Source: Nitrospirota bacterium (GTDB lineage: Bacteria; Nitrospirota; Thermodesulfovibrionia; Thermodesulfovibrionales; JdFR-88). Taken from it: a stretch of 48,836 nt of DNA. The notes beneath the pieces were generated by a model that saw nothing but the letters and a program-made list of their open reading frames with translations, had not been told where the DNA came from and searched no databases. The stretch lies in assembly GCA_021789215.1 (NCBI GenBank), contig JAJYJS010000013.1, positions 1-48,836 of the forward strand, given 5' to 3'. Shown here in pieces: positions 1 through 7,807 of the stretch. The position numbers and the translations under genes were made by a program. Each line of letters begins with the position of its first letter. Positions within the stretch are counted from its first letter, which is position 1.

Positions 1-2
1 GC

Positions 3-227
3 CCTTTTTTCTCCTTCAAGACAAACAAAAGGATATTGAAGGGGATAGTCCTCATGTCGGGCCTCAGGCATGCGGGCAGCCAGAAGCTTTTCTATTCCGC
101 CGCGCCGGACCCGAAGCTTATAGAGGGCCTGCATGAGGAATCCCTTGACAGGATGCTCGATGTGCTCGAAAAAGGACGCAGGTCCAGGGTCCTGAAAAAA
201 GACCCTACCGGCGGCTTTCTGAAGTAA
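3..227 (+). CDS. possible 3' end of a gene, unknown product
   Basis: The frame that ends with the TAA at 225-227 is open back to the window edge, so this may be the tail of a longer gene. If it is self-contained, possible starts are TTG at 36 or ATG at 54, neither with a convincing ribosome binding site. The C-terminal 40 residues are charged and helical-looking (DRMLDVLEKGRRSRVLKKD). I do not recognise the family. It points toward the cytochrome gene that begins at 510. Confidence 0.4.
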   Translation, partial: PFFSFKTNKRILKGIVLMSGLRHAGSQKLFYSAAPDPKLIEGLHEESLDRMLDVLEKGRRSRVLKKDPTGGFLK

Positions 228-326
228 CCCTCTCAAAGGAGCAACCCCCTTTTACTAATGTTCTCACAATAGTCTGAACATCCCATGCCGTCATTGACCC
301 GAAAGTGCCCTTTACCATAAAGCCGC

Positions 327-356
327 CGGATTCCGGATTAATGCCTCCGGAATGAC
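327..356. repeat. dispersed 29-30 nt hairpin repeat, copy 1
   Basis: An inverted repeat with perfect 8-bp arms ATTCCGGA / TCCGGAAT around the loop TTAATGCC, followed by GAC. The same element, with one base different in the loop, occurs at 28092-28120. It lies in the 282-base gap before the cytochrome gene; I see no promoter or gene in that gap. Confidence 0.7.
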
Positions 357-509
357 GGCTAAAAAGCCTTTTGTCCCCGGATGTGCGGCATTAGCATTCC
401 AAACACCCCCTGGCAATTTTCAATATAAAAATCGCAATAAAACTTATCGACTTTTCCTATGGATGTGATAAACAGGAGGTAAGAGGCGATCAAAAGGGGG
501 TAGGATATC

Positions 510-1073
510 ATGCCCGCCCTTTCCTTTTCCAGAGTCCGGCTGAAAAAAATCTTCCTTGCCGCGGCGCTCATGGCGCTGGCATTGCCTGCAATGCTCAGCC
601 AGACAGGGGCAAAGATACTTAACAAAAGGCACGATATTGCCGGAAGGCTGGGGACCCACGGGATGAGCTGCCAGTTTTGCCATAGCCCGGTCAGAAAATC
701 CCTCCCGAATCTGAAGTGGGTCTCCTCCGGCGTTCCGGCAAGATATCCGCAATATACGGCAAACGGCGGCCCGGGATGGGAAAGCAGCGTATGCCTTGGC
801 TGCCATGACGGCGCCGTAGCCATGGAGGCGTCCCCTTCGGTCTATGGCGGCCATCCGGTGAGTTTTACCTACGCGAACTCGCCGAAAATACGCTCCGGAG
901 GGATAGAAGCGCCTCAGGGCAACTATGTCACAGGCAAGGTGTCGGGCGTTCGATACCCGCTCTTTAACGGCAGGATGGAATGCATTACGGTGCACAGCGT
1001 GCATATCGGAGAAGATACCACCTTAAGGGTGCCCGCCGCGATAATGTGCTTTGATTGCCACCTGAATAAATAG
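510..1073 (+). CDS. multiheme c-type cytochrome with a decayed heme motif
   Basis: A 187-residue exported cytochrome. Residues 11-34 form a basic then hydrophobic signal segment. Three intact CxxCH heme-attachment motifs are visible: CQFCH (54-58), CLGCH (95-99) and CFDCH (180-184). A fourth motif position reads CITVH (158-162) followed by SVH, where related doubled-CxxCH cytochromes carry a second cysteine; here it is valine (GTG at 990). The intact protein should therefore bind three hemes covalently. It is expected in the periplasm as an electron carrier or redox-complex subunit; the partner is unknown. A second cytochrome gene lies convergently just downstream, with 6 bases between the stops. 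Start ATG at 510 has a G-rich stretch upstream but a poor Shine-Dalgarno. Confidence 0.85.
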   Translation: MPALSFSRVRLKKIFLAAALMALALPAMLSQTGAKILNKRHDIAGRLGTHGMSCQFCHSPVRKSLPNLKWVSSGVPARYPQYTANGGPGWESSVCLGCHDGAVAMEASPSVYGGHPVSFTYANSPKIRSGGIEAPQGNYVTGKVSGVRYPLFNGRMECITVHSVHIGEDTTLRVPAAIMCFDCHLNK

Positions 1074-1079
1074 CCAAAA

Positions 1080-1433
1080 TTATTTAGCAAGCGACTTTAT
1101 ATAGGCGACCAGGTCCTTCATCTCCCTGCCTTTGGGGTCTATCGGCTTCCCCTTCATGGCCATCAATATGCAGACGTTGTTGGTGTCTTCGAGGTTAAGC
1201 CATTTGCCTCCGGGGTTGGTCCACTCGTGCCTGTTTTTCTTTCCCGCGTTTTCGAGCCCCTTCCCGTCAGGATGGCACGTGTTGCAGCTGTTTCCGGACG
1301 TGCCGCCGCCAAGCCCGGGGTCGTTAAAAAGCCTTTTGCCGTTGGCTATATCGGCCTTTCCAGCCGCATACGATGCGGTAAGGGCCATTGCCAGGACAAT
1401 CAAAAGCGGAAATACACGTCTTGCGATCTTCAT
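1080..1433 (-). CDS. monoheme class I c-type cytochrome
   Basis: I place the start at ATG 1433 because AAGGAGG sits just upstream; the frame continues to 1523 but the extra residues do not look like a protein start. The 117-residue product has a signal peptide (residues about 5-24, ending near SYAAG), one CNTCH heme motif about 50 residues in, and a C-terminal helix containing methionines (LMAMKG... and MKDLVAYIKSLAK) typical of small class I cytochromes, which use Met as the sixth iron ligand. It is probably a soluble periplasmic electron carrier. Its partner could be the multiheme cytochrome encoded convergently at 510-1073, but the two are not in one transcript. Confidence 0.85.
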   Translation of the reverse strand: MKIARRVFPLLIVLAMALTASYAAGKADIANGKRLFNDPGLGGGTSGNSCNTCHPDGKGLENAGKKNRHEWTNPGGKWLNLEDTNNVCILMAMKGKPIDPKGREMKDLVAYIKSLAK

Positions 1434-1576
1434 TGCTTCCTCCTTGGGCAGGGGAAAAATGGGTCCGGATGAATTCGGGGCCTGCCTTTTAAAAAAAATT
1501 AGCACACAGGAAAGGGAAGTCAATCCGGAATGGAGGCCATGGGCTTGGTGTGGTGCCTCACAAATAACCTTAACAA

Positions 1577-1642
1577 GTCATTCAGAGCGAAGCGAAGAAC
1601 CTGGCCGTGAGATTGCTGCCGTGAGCCTTGTCCCTCAATGAC
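1577..1642. repeat. REP-like element, partial (GTCATT...CAATGAC family)
   Basis: This stretch begins GTCATTCAGAGCGAAGCGAAG and ends CAATGAC. The same terminal sequences and internal GAAGC and GAGATTGC words recur in longer copies at 11546-11667, 14684-14803 and 39405-39457. It sits between convergent cytochrome and HepT-like transcription units' outer ends and overlaps no supported gene. Confidence 0.5.
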
Positions 1643-1667
1643 TTATGATGGAAAATTTACGGGCACG

Positions 1668-2105
1668 CTAAATGGTATCTATATACTCCCGGAGCTCTTT
1701 TTCGAAGCTGCTGAGGACCGCGTTAAAGCCCTGGGCCAAGGCTGCGACTTTTTCATGATTGAACTGAGTGACATAAGAACGGCAGAAGAATTCCCGGAAG
1801 GCAAGATACCTGGAAAGGCCGGAATAAAGCTCCTGCGGCAAAATCCCAAGCTCCAGGGCCTTTTTAAGTATCTCCGCATGCTTTTCCTCTCCGCCTTTCA
1901 GGGAAAATGCCTCGAAGAGGAGTATCCTCTCCAGCACCCGTTCTATCCCCGAATACGCGCTGAAAAGAAAGGCGCCGATGGCGGCGGTCTCCTCAAGGGC
2001 ATAAGATCCTTTTCCGGAAGATGCCAACTCTTGGATTTTAAGCGTCAGCCCGTTAAGGTTATCGAAGTCCTCCTTGCAGGAAAGGGAAAGCTCTTCCTTT
2101 GTCAT
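1668..2105 (-). CDS. HepT-like all-alpha protein with altered catalytic motif
   Basis: A 145-residue helical protein that I assign to the HepT-like (HEPN) ribonuclease superfamily from its pattern: an N-terminal helix, the segment [13 protein letters not shown], and [18 protein letters not shown] near residues 103-120. Relatives normally show R-x4-H-x-Y here; this protein has R104-x4-R109-x-Y111, so the catalytic histidine is replaced by arginine and nuclease activity is doubtful. The ATG overlaps the ruvB stop in an ATGA arrangement, so it is translationally coupled to ruvCAB. No nucleotidyltransferase (MntA-type) antitoxin gene lies next to it, although these usually come as pairs. Function here is unknown; the family call is from memory of the motif. 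Confidence 0.65.
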   Translation of the reverse strand: MTKEELSLSCKEDFDNLNGLTLKIQELASSGKGSYALEETAAIGAFLFSAYSGIERVLERILLFEAFSLKGGEEKHAEILKKALELGILPQELYSGLSRYLAFREFFCRSYVTQFNHEKVAALAQGFNAVLSSFEKELREYIDTI

Positions 2106-3121
2106 TGGAAAAGCCCCTTTGGCGCTTTCACCCCCAGGTGTTCGTAGGCAGCCCTTGTCGCCGTCCTGCCCCTGGGTGTCCGTTCAATAAAGCCCTCTTG
2201 TATTAGGAAGGGCTCGTAAACGTCCTCTATGGTGTCCTTGTCCTCGCGGATGGTCGCCGAGAGGGTCTCCACGCCGACCGGCCCGCCCTGGAATTTCTGT
2301 ATCATTGCCAGGAGGAGTTTCCTGTCCATCTCGTCCAGCCCCCTTTCATCGACGTCCAGGGCGCTGAGCCCCGCCCTGGCGCTCTCAATATCGATTATAC
2401 CATTGGCCCTGACCTGGGCAAAATCCCGGACCCGCTTCAACAGCCTGTTGGCAATCCTTGGCGTACCCCTGGAACGCGAGGCGATTTCAGCGGCGGCCTC
2501 TCCGGATATCTTTATGTTCAGGATGCCGGCCGAGCGCGTCACGATCTTTTCCAGTTCACCTGGCGAGTAGAAGTCCAGCCTGCTGATAATTCCAAAACGG
2601 TCCCTCAAAGGGGACGTAAGGAGCCCCGTCCTGGTGGTCGCACCGACCAGTGTAAAGTGCGCCAGGTTCAGCTTGAGCGTCCTCGCGCCAGGCCCCTGGC
2701 CGATAACTATGTCCAGTTGGAAGTCCTCCATCGCGGGGTAGAGTATCTCCTCGACCACCCTTGGCAGGCGGTGTATCTCGTCCACAAAAAGGACATCGAA
2801 TTCCGAAAGGTTCGTCAGGACTGCGGCCAGGTCCCCGGCCCGCTCAAGCACCGGCCCGGAGGTGCTCTTTATGCTCACCCCCAGCTCCGAGGCGATGATA
2901 TGCGCGAGCGTTGTCTTGCCAAGCCCCGGAGGGCCTGAAAAAAGGACATGGTCCAGCGGCTCGCCCCTTTTCCTGGCGGCCTGTATGAAGACCCTGAGGT
3001 TTTCCTTCAGCTTCTCCTGCCCGACGAAATCGTCGAAGCCCCGCGGCCTGAGAGTGAACTCGAATGTCTCCTCGGGCCGGGGCTGAGGGTTCAGCGGATG
3101 GCTGTCGTCTATCCTCTTCAT
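2102..3121 (-). CDS. ruvB: Holliday junction branch migration ATPase RuvB
   Basis: A full-length 339-residue RuvB, the hexameric AAA+ motor that drives branch migration of Holliday junctions with RuvA. Visible marks are Walker [10 protein letters not shown], Walker [12 protein letters not shown], the sensor GATTRTG, and the arginine-rich PLRDRFGI segment. The C-terminal winged helix includes [29 protein letters not shown] and ends with the usual RGRTAT motif. ruvA ends 5 bases upstream and the HepT-like gene overlaps its stop codon. There is no clear Shine-Dalgarno, which fits coupling to ruvA. Confidence 0.98.
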   Translation of the reverse strand: MKRIDDSHPLNPQPRPEETFEFTLRPRGFDDFVGQEKLKENLRVFIQAARKRGEPLDHVLFSGPPGLGKTTLAHIIASELGVSIKSTSGPVLERAGDLAAVLTNLSEFDVLFVDEIHRLPRVVEEILYPAMEDFQLDIVIGQGPGARTLKLNLAHFTLVGATTRTGLLTSPLRDRFGIISRLDFYSPGELEKIVTRSAGILNIKISGEAAAEIASRSRGTPRIANRLLKRVRDFAQVRANGIIDIESARAGLSALDVDERGLDEMDRKLLLAMIQKFQGGPVGVETLSATIREDKDTIEDVYEPFLIQEGFIERTPRGRTATRAAYEHLGVKAPKGLFQ

Positions 3122-3126
3122 CGTTT

Positions 3127-3702
3127 TTAATGGCGCTCCGTCAGCTCCTTGAGCGCTTCCTTCAGGAGCGGCTCAAGCGCGGCCGCCGTTTTCTTTTTTG
3201 CGGCCTTTTCGAGCGCCCCGAGCGCGTCCGTCTTCCGGTAGCCCAGGTTCACAAGCGCCGAGAGCGCGTCCTCGAATATTATGTCCCTTGGGGTCTCGAT
3301 GGCGGGCAGCTTCTGCTTCAGCTCAAGTATTATTCTGCCCGCTGTCTTTTTCCCGACCCCCGGTATCTTCGAAAGGGCGGCCACGTCGTCAGCGGCAACG
3401 GCCCTCGAAAACATGTCAGCCGGGGTGCCGGAGAGTATGTTCAGGGCCAGCTTGGGCCCGACACCGTTCACCCCCAGCAAGGTCACGAAGAGCTGCTTTT
3501 CCTGCTCCGTCGCAAACCCGAAGAGCTTTATGCCGTCCTCCCGCACATGGGTGTGGATATGAAGGAACACCTCCACCCCCTGCTCAGGAAGCGATGAAAG
3601 GGCGCTCACGGGCATCATCACCTCATAGCCCACCCCGTGGACGTCCACTATGACGCCCGCGGCGCGTTTATGCACAAGCCTGCCCCTCAGGGTGCCTATC
3701 AA
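3127..3702 (-). CDS. ruvA: Holliday junction branch migration protein RuvA
   Basis: A 191-residue RuvA, the tetrameric junction-binding partner of RuvB. The N-terminal OB fold ([12 protein letters not shown]... [11 protein letters not shown]) is followed by paired helix-hairpin-helix motifs ([16 protein letters not shown] and [20 protein letters not shown]). A flexible linker leads to the C-terminal RuvB-binding domain ([25 protein letters not shown]). The start is TTG at 3702 and overlaps the ruvC stop as TTGA, so translation is probably coupled. Confidence 0.97.
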   Translation of the reverse strand: MIGTLRGRLVHKRAAGVIVDVHGVGYEVMMPVSALSSLPEQGVEVFLHIHTHVREDGIKLFGFATEQEKQLFVTLLGVNGVGPKLALNILSGTPADMFSRAVAADDVAALSKIPGVGKKTAGRIILELKQKLPAIETPRDIIFEDALSALVNLGYRKTDALGALEKAAKKKTAAALEPLLKEALKELTERH

Positions 3703-4181
3703 AACGAAAGACCCTCCGTAAAAATCCCCCTCTGCACATGGCAGAGCGCAAGCGCAAGGGCATCGGCCCCGTCGGTGCTTGGAGAGAAAGGCAGCCCCAG
3801 TATCCTCTTTATCATGGACTGCACCTGCGGCTTTTCCGCTCTGCCGTAGCCCGTCACAGCCTTCTTGACCTCAAGCGCGCTGTATTCGTAAAGCGGGACA
3901 GAGGCATTTGCAAGGGCAAGCAGGGCCACGCCCCTTGCGTGCCCAAGGCTCAGTGCCCCCCTCGCGCTCTTGGCGAAAAATATCTTTTCCACCACGCCCG
4001 CACGCGGGATGAACTCCCCTATCACTTCGTTCAGCCCCTCGAAAAGCTCCCTGAGCCTGACCTCAAGGGGGGCCGATTTGGTCATGCTTATCCTTCCGGA
4101 GGAGACATAGGCGCAGTTTGCGCCTTTTTTCCTGATTATGCCGTAGCCGCAGTAAATGCTCCCCGGGTCGATGCCAAGCAC
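3699..4181 (-). CDS. ruvC: Holliday junction resolvase RuvC
   Basis: RuvC endonuclease, which cuts Holliday junctions symmetrically as part of the RuvABC resolvasome. The RNase H-like fold is evident from LGIDPGSIYCGYGII at the N-terminus (first catalytic Asp), VVEKIFFAK (Glu), and STDGADALALALCH near the C-terminus (two Asp residues). I favour GTG at 4181, which puts the conserved LGIDPG where the family has it and has GGAGG about 10 bases upstream, after the gmhA stop. A TTG at 4226 would add 15 low-complexity residues and overlap gmhA; it cannot be excluded. The order gmhA-ruvC-ruvA-ruvB is co-directional and tightly spaced. Confidence 0.95.
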   Translation of the reverse strand: MLGIDPGSIYCGYGIIRKKGANCAYVSSGRISMTKSAPLEVRLRELFEGLNEVIGEFIPRAGVVEKIFFAKSARGALSLGHARGVALLALANASVPLYEYSALEVKKAVTGYGRAEKPQVQSMIKRILGLPFSPSTDGADALALALCHVQRGIFTEGLSF

Positions 4182-4200
4182 GACATCCCCGCCTCCGGAG

Positions 4201-4788
4201 CTACTTGCGTTTGCGGGGCGCCTCAAAAAGTATCTCCTCGATCATCTGGCACAGGACGTGCCCAATCGTTATGTGCACTTCCTGTATCCGGGGCGTGTCC
4301 GCCGAAGGGACTATGAAGGCGAACTCCGCCTTCGAGGCGAATTTTATTCCCTTGGCCCCGGTAAAGGCGACCGTCCGCAGCTTCTTTTTGCGGGCCGTAT
4401 CCATCGCCTTGAGGACGTTCGGGGAGCCGCCGCTTGTGCTTATCCCGACAACCACGTCGCCCTCTTCGCCAAGGGCCTTTATCTGCTTGGCGAATATCTC
4501 GGAATAGTCATAGTCGTTGGCTATCGAGGTTATGACGGCGGTGTCCGTGTTGAGCGCGACTGCCGGGAGCGGAGGGCGCTCCATCTTGAACCGGTTCATG
4601 AATTCCCCCGCGATATGAGAGGCGTCGCAGGAACTCCCGCCGTTTCCGAAGAGGATAAGCTTTCTGCCCTGGCTGAACGCCTCGGCCATCAGCCTGGAGA
4701 CCTCTATTATAAGGTCCAGGTTCTCTCTGGAGAACTTTTCCTTCAGCCTTGCGCTCTCTTCAAAAGCCTTCAGCACCTTTTCTTTCAT
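4201..4788 (-). CDS. gmhA: sedoheptulose 7-phosphate isomerase
   Basis: A 195-residue SIS-domain isomerase that converts sedoheptulose 7-phosphate to D-glycero-manno-heptose 7-phosphate, the first step of ADP-heptose synthesis for the LPS inner core. Family marks are LILFGNGGSSCDASHIAGEFMNRF, the TDTAVITSIANDY segment, GISTSGGSPNVLKAMD, and the metal-site region RIQEVHITIGHVLCQMIEE. Its presence implies an outer membrane with heptose-containing LPS. It leads the ruvCAB group on the minus strand; other heptose genes are not in the window. Confidence 0.93.
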   Translation of the reverse strand: MKEKVLKAFEESARLKEKFSRENLDLIIEVSRLMAEAFSQGRKLILFGNGGSSCDASHIAGEFMNRFKMERPPLPAVALNTDTAVITSIANDYDYSEIFAKQIKALGEEGDVVVGISTSGGSPNVLKAMDTARKKKLRTVAFTGAKGIKFASKAEFAFIVPSADTPRIQEVHITIGHVLCQMIEEILFEAPRKRK

Positions 4789-4834
4789 GCCTTAATGAAT
4801 ACCATATGCAGGCGCTGCCTGTAAAGTGCGCGGG

Positions 4835-5671
4835 TCAGTGGAGCCCTGATTTCCGCCCCTCAAGGAGTATCTCCGCGTTTACCCTGCCCTCTTCAAGCAG
4901 GTCGCTTTTGCTGTGCTTCAAGCCCTCGGAAAAAGTGTCCAGGGCCTCCTGATAGCGGCCCAGCTTCAGGTAGAGCCGCCCAAGCAGGAGGTATCCCGTG
5001 CCGAACTCAGGGTGGAATTCCACCGCCTTTTTGTACATGTCCAGGGCCTCGGGAAACCGCTTCTCCGACTCCAGTATTTTCCCCAGCATGATGCGCGACA
5101 CGGAGGCGTCCGGGTTCACGTCGACATACCGGCCAAGGTACCGGCTGGCGGAGGCGTAATCGCCCTGTCTGAAGGCGGCCTCGCCCTTGCCGTAGAGGGC
5201 CGGGTCAATTTCCTGCACGATGCCGTACAGCCCGTACTCAAGAGGGATTGCGCCGCTCACCTGGCCCTCTTTAAGGCCCTTCAGGGCATTTACGACATTT
5301 TTGTCCAGGCTATCCCGCTTTACCGCGCCCAGATACCCGTACTTGTCCCCGCTCATGCGGTCCAGGGATTCCGCTTTCGCAATCCTTGCAAAAGACCCGC
5401 CTTTTTTTATCCGCCCAAGTATGTCCTCCGCCCTGTCTTTTGAGGACACAATTATCATTCTCAGGCTTATGTCGTTGGACAGCGCGGCAGGCGGGCTTGC
5501 CTGGGGTTTCCGGGGCTGGCTGGCTTTGGTTGCGGGCCTGGTTTTCTTTTTCTTGATGTGCGAGACCTTCCTTGAATGCGCAAGCGCGCACGGGGCGGGA
5601 AATTCGAGCGGGAGCACGGCCATCAGAACGGCCGAGGCCAAAACGGCAAGGGTTTTCCCTGTTCGTGGCAT
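4835..5671 (-). CDS. exported PpiC-type peptidyl-prolyl isomerase with TPR repeats
   Basis: A 278-residue protein in three parts. Residues 1-32 are a signal peptide ending around CALAHS, followed by a Lys/Ala/Pro-rich linker (about 33-65). Residues about 66-160 match the parvulin (PpiC) fold: SLRMIIVSSKDRAEDILGRIKKGGSFARIAKAES, then GYLGAV and VVNALKGLKEGQVSGAI, and YGLYGIV. Residues about 165-265 contain three tetratricopeptide repeats. It probably acts in the periplasm on folding or assembly of envelope proteins. It is transcribed divergently from HU, and a 24-bp inverted repeat (5670-5693) overlaps its start codon. It has no obvious Shine-Dalgarno. Confidence 0.8.
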   Translation of the reverse strand: MPRTGKTLAVLASAVLMAVLPLEFPAPCALAHSRKVSHIKKKKTRPATKASQPRKPQASPPAALSNDISLRMIIVSSKDRAEDILGRIKKGGSFARIAKAESLDRMSGDKYGYLGAVKRDSLDKNVVNALKGLKEGQVSGAIPLEYGLYGIVQEIDPALYGKGEAAFRQGDYASASRYLGRYVDVNPDASVSRIMLGKILESEKRFPEALDMYKKAVEFHPEFGTGYLLLGRLYLKLGRYQEALDTFSEGLKHSKSDLLEEGRVNAEILLEGRKSGLH

Positions 5672-5693
5672 CCGTAATTTTAAATTTACGGAT
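5670..5693. promoter_or_regulatory. inverted repeat overlapping the PPIase start codon
   Basis: Arms ATCCGTAA and TTACGGAT are perfectly complementary over 8 bp with an 8-base AT-only centre. The left arm includes two bases of the ATG of the minus-strand PPIase/TPR gene. It could be an operator or an mRNA hairpin that hides the start codon. The binding factor is unknown. Confidence 0.5.
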
Positions 5694-5742
5694 TCCGCCT
5701 GTCAACCCGCTTAAAACCTTGAGTTCAGGGTCATTTTTATTC

Positions 5743-5772
5743 TTGACAAAGTTATTTTCTTCCTGTTAGCGT
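5743..5772 (+). promoter_or_regulatory. promoter for the HU gene
   Basis: A perfect -35 TTGACA (5743-5748) is followed after 18 bases by TAGCGT (5767-5772), a weak -10. Transcription would start near 5779, giving a leader of about 36 bases with a strong ribosome binding site (GGGGGGAAG) before ATG 5815. Confidence 0.6.
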
Positions 5773-5814
5773 ATCACCACTTCTAATTAACACTGTTTGA
5801 AAGGGGGGAAGTAA

Positions 5815-6087
5815 ATGACTAAGACGGAGCTGGTTGACAAAATTTCCTCGCAGGCGGGTATTTCCAAAGCCGACGCGGGCCGGGCGCTTGATGCTACCAT
5901 AGACAGCATAAAGGGTGCCCTGAAGAAAGGCCAGAAGGTCACCCTCGTAGGTTTCGGTACCTTCTATGTGAACAAGAGAAAATCGAGGAAGGGGCGCAAC
6001 CCTCGCACGGGGGAGGAAATCAAGATACCTGCCATGAAGGTGCCTAAATTCACGGCGGGCAAGATGCTCAAGGATTCAATTAAATAA
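5815..6087 (+). CDS. HU-family DNA-binding protein
   Basis: A 90-residue histone-like protein, the usual HU length. The sequence shows the N-terminal helical dimerisation half ([32 protein letters not shown]), then [12 protein letters not shown], and the DNA-embracing arm [20 protein letters not shown] with the tip proline, followed by the C-terminal [12 protein letters not shown] helix. It bends and compacts DNA as a homo- or heterodimer. It is monocistronic: its own promoter lies upstream and a strong terminator follows at 6107. HU and IHF subunits cannot be told apart firmly, but the single short arm sequence fits HU better. Confidence 0.95.
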   Translation: MTKTELVDKISSQAGISKADAGRALDATIDSIKGALKKGQKVTLVGFGTFYVNKRKSRKGRNPRTGEEIKIPAMKVPKFTAGKMLKDSIK

Positions 6088-6106
6088 TTTTAAAATCCAG
6101 GTTTTT

Positions 6107-6142
6107 AAAAAAAGGGCAGTCTTAAAAGCTGCCCTTTTTTAT
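6107..6142 (+). terminator. intrinsic terminator after HU
   Basis: The stem GGGCAG (6114-6119) / CTGCCC (6129-6134) is extended by an A-run on the left that pairs with TTTTTT (6135-6140) on the right. This is a classical Rho-independent terminator, and the flanking A and T runs could let it act in both directions. Confidence 0.9.
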
Positions 6143-6181
6143 TCACCTTTTTATCTCAAACAGAAGGAGGGGACAAAAAAG

Positions 6182-6487
6182 ATGCTGGCGGAGTTCAGTA
6201 TAATACCGGTAGGGACGGGCGAGAGCCTGAGCGGGCAGGTCTCCCAGGTGCTTGGCATTATAGATGAGAGCGGGCTTCCTTACAGGCTCAACCCCATGGG
6301 CACCGTTGTCGAGGGAGAATGGGACGAGGTGATGCGGCTCATTCGCAAATGCCACAGGGCGGCCATGAAACACACCGGCAGATGTGTCCTCAGGATAGAC
6401 ATAGACGACAGGAAGGGCAAAAAGGGCCGGATGGAACAGAAGATAAGCTCGGTTGAAAAGAAACTGGGCAGAAAACTGAAAAAATAA
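6182..6487 (+). CDS. MTH1187-family thiamine-binding-like protein
   Basis: A 101-residue protein of the MTH1187/YkoF-like family (formerly DUF77), which folds as a ferredoxin-like tetramer; some relatives bind thiamine. Typical features are MLAEFSIIPVGTGESLSGQVSQVLGIIDESGLPYRLNPMGTVVEGEWDEV and the basic, coiled C-terminal tail. AGGAGG precedes the ATG with good spacing. It sits alone between the HU terminator and the convergent moeA gene, so the context gives no pathway. The substrate here is not established. Confidence 0.88.
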   Translation: MLAEFSIIPVGTGESLSGQVSQVLGIIDESGLPYRLNPMGTVVEGEWDEVMRLIRKCHRAAMKHTGRCVLRIDIDDRKGKKGRMEQKISSVEKKLGRKLKK

Positions 6488-6500
6488 AAAGCGGCCCCGC

Positions 6501-7793
6501 CTAAAAAAGCCTTACCTCCACCAGTTCGCCTTTATGGAGCCCCGGCCTTTCCGCCGGGCAGACCGCCGCCCCGTCACTCCTTGTGAAGGTCGTAATCAGC
6601 CCCGAAGGGCCAAGGACGGGTTCCGCCCACAGTTCCCCATCCTTATAGTCAAGCGCCACCCTGATGAACTGCATCCGTCCGGGCTGAGAGCTTACATCCC
6701 TCGAAAGCCTTGCCCTGAGCACGCCGGAAAAACTTTCCCTTGAAGTGTCCCCGGCCCCGGCAAGCCTTTTGAGCGCGGGCTTTACGAAAAGCTCGAAGCA
6801 TACGCCCACGGCGGCGGGGTGCCCCGGAAGCCCGAAAACGGGTTTTTTGTTTTTTTTGTTTTTACCGTCCATCAGTATTCCGCCGATGAGGGGTTTCCCG
6901 GGCTTCAGGGCAACGCCGTGGAAAAGGATTTCACCGTGCTCCGAGATCAGCCGTGCCGTATAGTCCCTTGTACCGACCGAACTGCCTCCCGTTATGAGCA
7001 CCATGTCCGCGCGGCTGGCGGCATCGGCAAGAATTTTTTCAAGCGTGCCGTAATCGTCCCCGAAAATCCCTTCCCTGAGGGCCACGGCCCCCATGCTTCC
7101 GGCAAGCCCCGCAAGGTTATACGAATTTATGTCCCGGACACACCCCGGCCTCATCGGGGCATCGGGCGGGACAATCTCATCGCCAGTCACTATTATCGAG
7201 ACCACAGGCCTCCTGAAGACCTTTAAAGAAGGCACCCCGACACCTGCGGCGGCCGCAACGTCCTGCGGGCGCAAGACAGAGCCGGCCTTCAAAATGAGGT
7301 CGCCCTTCGCCGCGTCTTCAGCCCGCCGGATGACGTTTTCTCCGGGCGCAACCGGCCTGAAAACCTCTATAATGCTTTGCCCTTCCCGGAGTGTTTTATT
7401 GCCGTGCTCGAAGCCGCAGTGCTCGAACATGACCACAGCATCCGCGCCCTGGGGCAGCATGCCCCCGGTCGGGACTTTCGCGCATTCGCCTTTTTTCAGC
7501 CGGTAAAGGGGTTCCTCCGCCATCTTTATCTCAAGGGAAAACGTGAGATAGGCCGGAGAGGTCTCGGACGCCCCAAAGGTGTCTTTGGAGTCTACGGCAA
7601 AGCCGTCCATAGTGGAACGGCTGAAGGAGGGCAGGTCCTCAGGGGAATGGACGTCCTCGGCCAGCACCCTCCCGAAAGCCTCATCGAGCGCCGTTTCCTC
7701 AATAAAGGCTGGCCTTTGCGGGATAGAGGACAGGACCTTCTCAAGCGCCTCCGCCGGTGTTACGGCCCCATTCCTTCCGAGCATGTCTTTCAT
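6501..7793 (-). CDS. moeA: molybdopterin molybdotransferase MoeA
   Basis: A 430-residue MoeA, which inserts molybdate into adenylylated molybdopterin to form active molybdenum cofactor (a tungsten role is also known in some anaerobes). Evidence includes LPSFSRSTMDGFAV near the N-terminus, KVPTGGMLPQGADAVVMFE, the GDEIVPP hinge, the MogA-like active-site stretch VLITGGSSVGTRDYT, and KPGKPLIGG followed by GLPGHPAAV. The C-terminal beta-barrel ends with DGAAVCPAERPGLHKGELVEV. It follows nagZ by 14 bases on the same strand. Its presence implies molybdo- or tungsto-enzymes elsewhere in the genome. Confidence 0.96.
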   Translation of the reverse strand: MKDMLGRNGAVTPAEALEKVLSSIPQRPAFIEETALDEAFGRVLAEDVHSPEDLPSFSRSTMDGFAVDSKDTFGASETSPAYLTFSLEIKMAEEPLYRLKKGECAKVPTGGMLPQGADAVVMFEHCGFEHGNKTLREGQSIIEVFRPVAPGENVIRRAEDAAKGDLILKAGSVLRPQDVAAAAGVGVPSLKVFRRPVVSIIVTGDEIVPPDAPMRPGCVRDINSYNLAGLAGSMGAVALREGIFGDDYGTLEKILADAASRADMVLITGGSSVGTRDYTARLISEHGEILFHGVALKPGKPLIGGILMDGKNKKNKKPVFGLPGHPAAVGVCFELFVKPALKRLAGAGDTSRESFSGVLRARLSRDVSSQPGRMQFIRVALDYKDGELWAEPVLGPSGLITTFTRSDGAAVCPAERPGLHKGELVEVRLF

Positions 7794-7807
7794 TTCGCTT
7801 TTTTATT

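Noticed and set aside
1668-2105. Complete HepT/MntA toxin-antitoxin system
   Set aside because: Only the HepT-like half is present, with an altered motif; no nucleotidyltransferase gene adjoins it.
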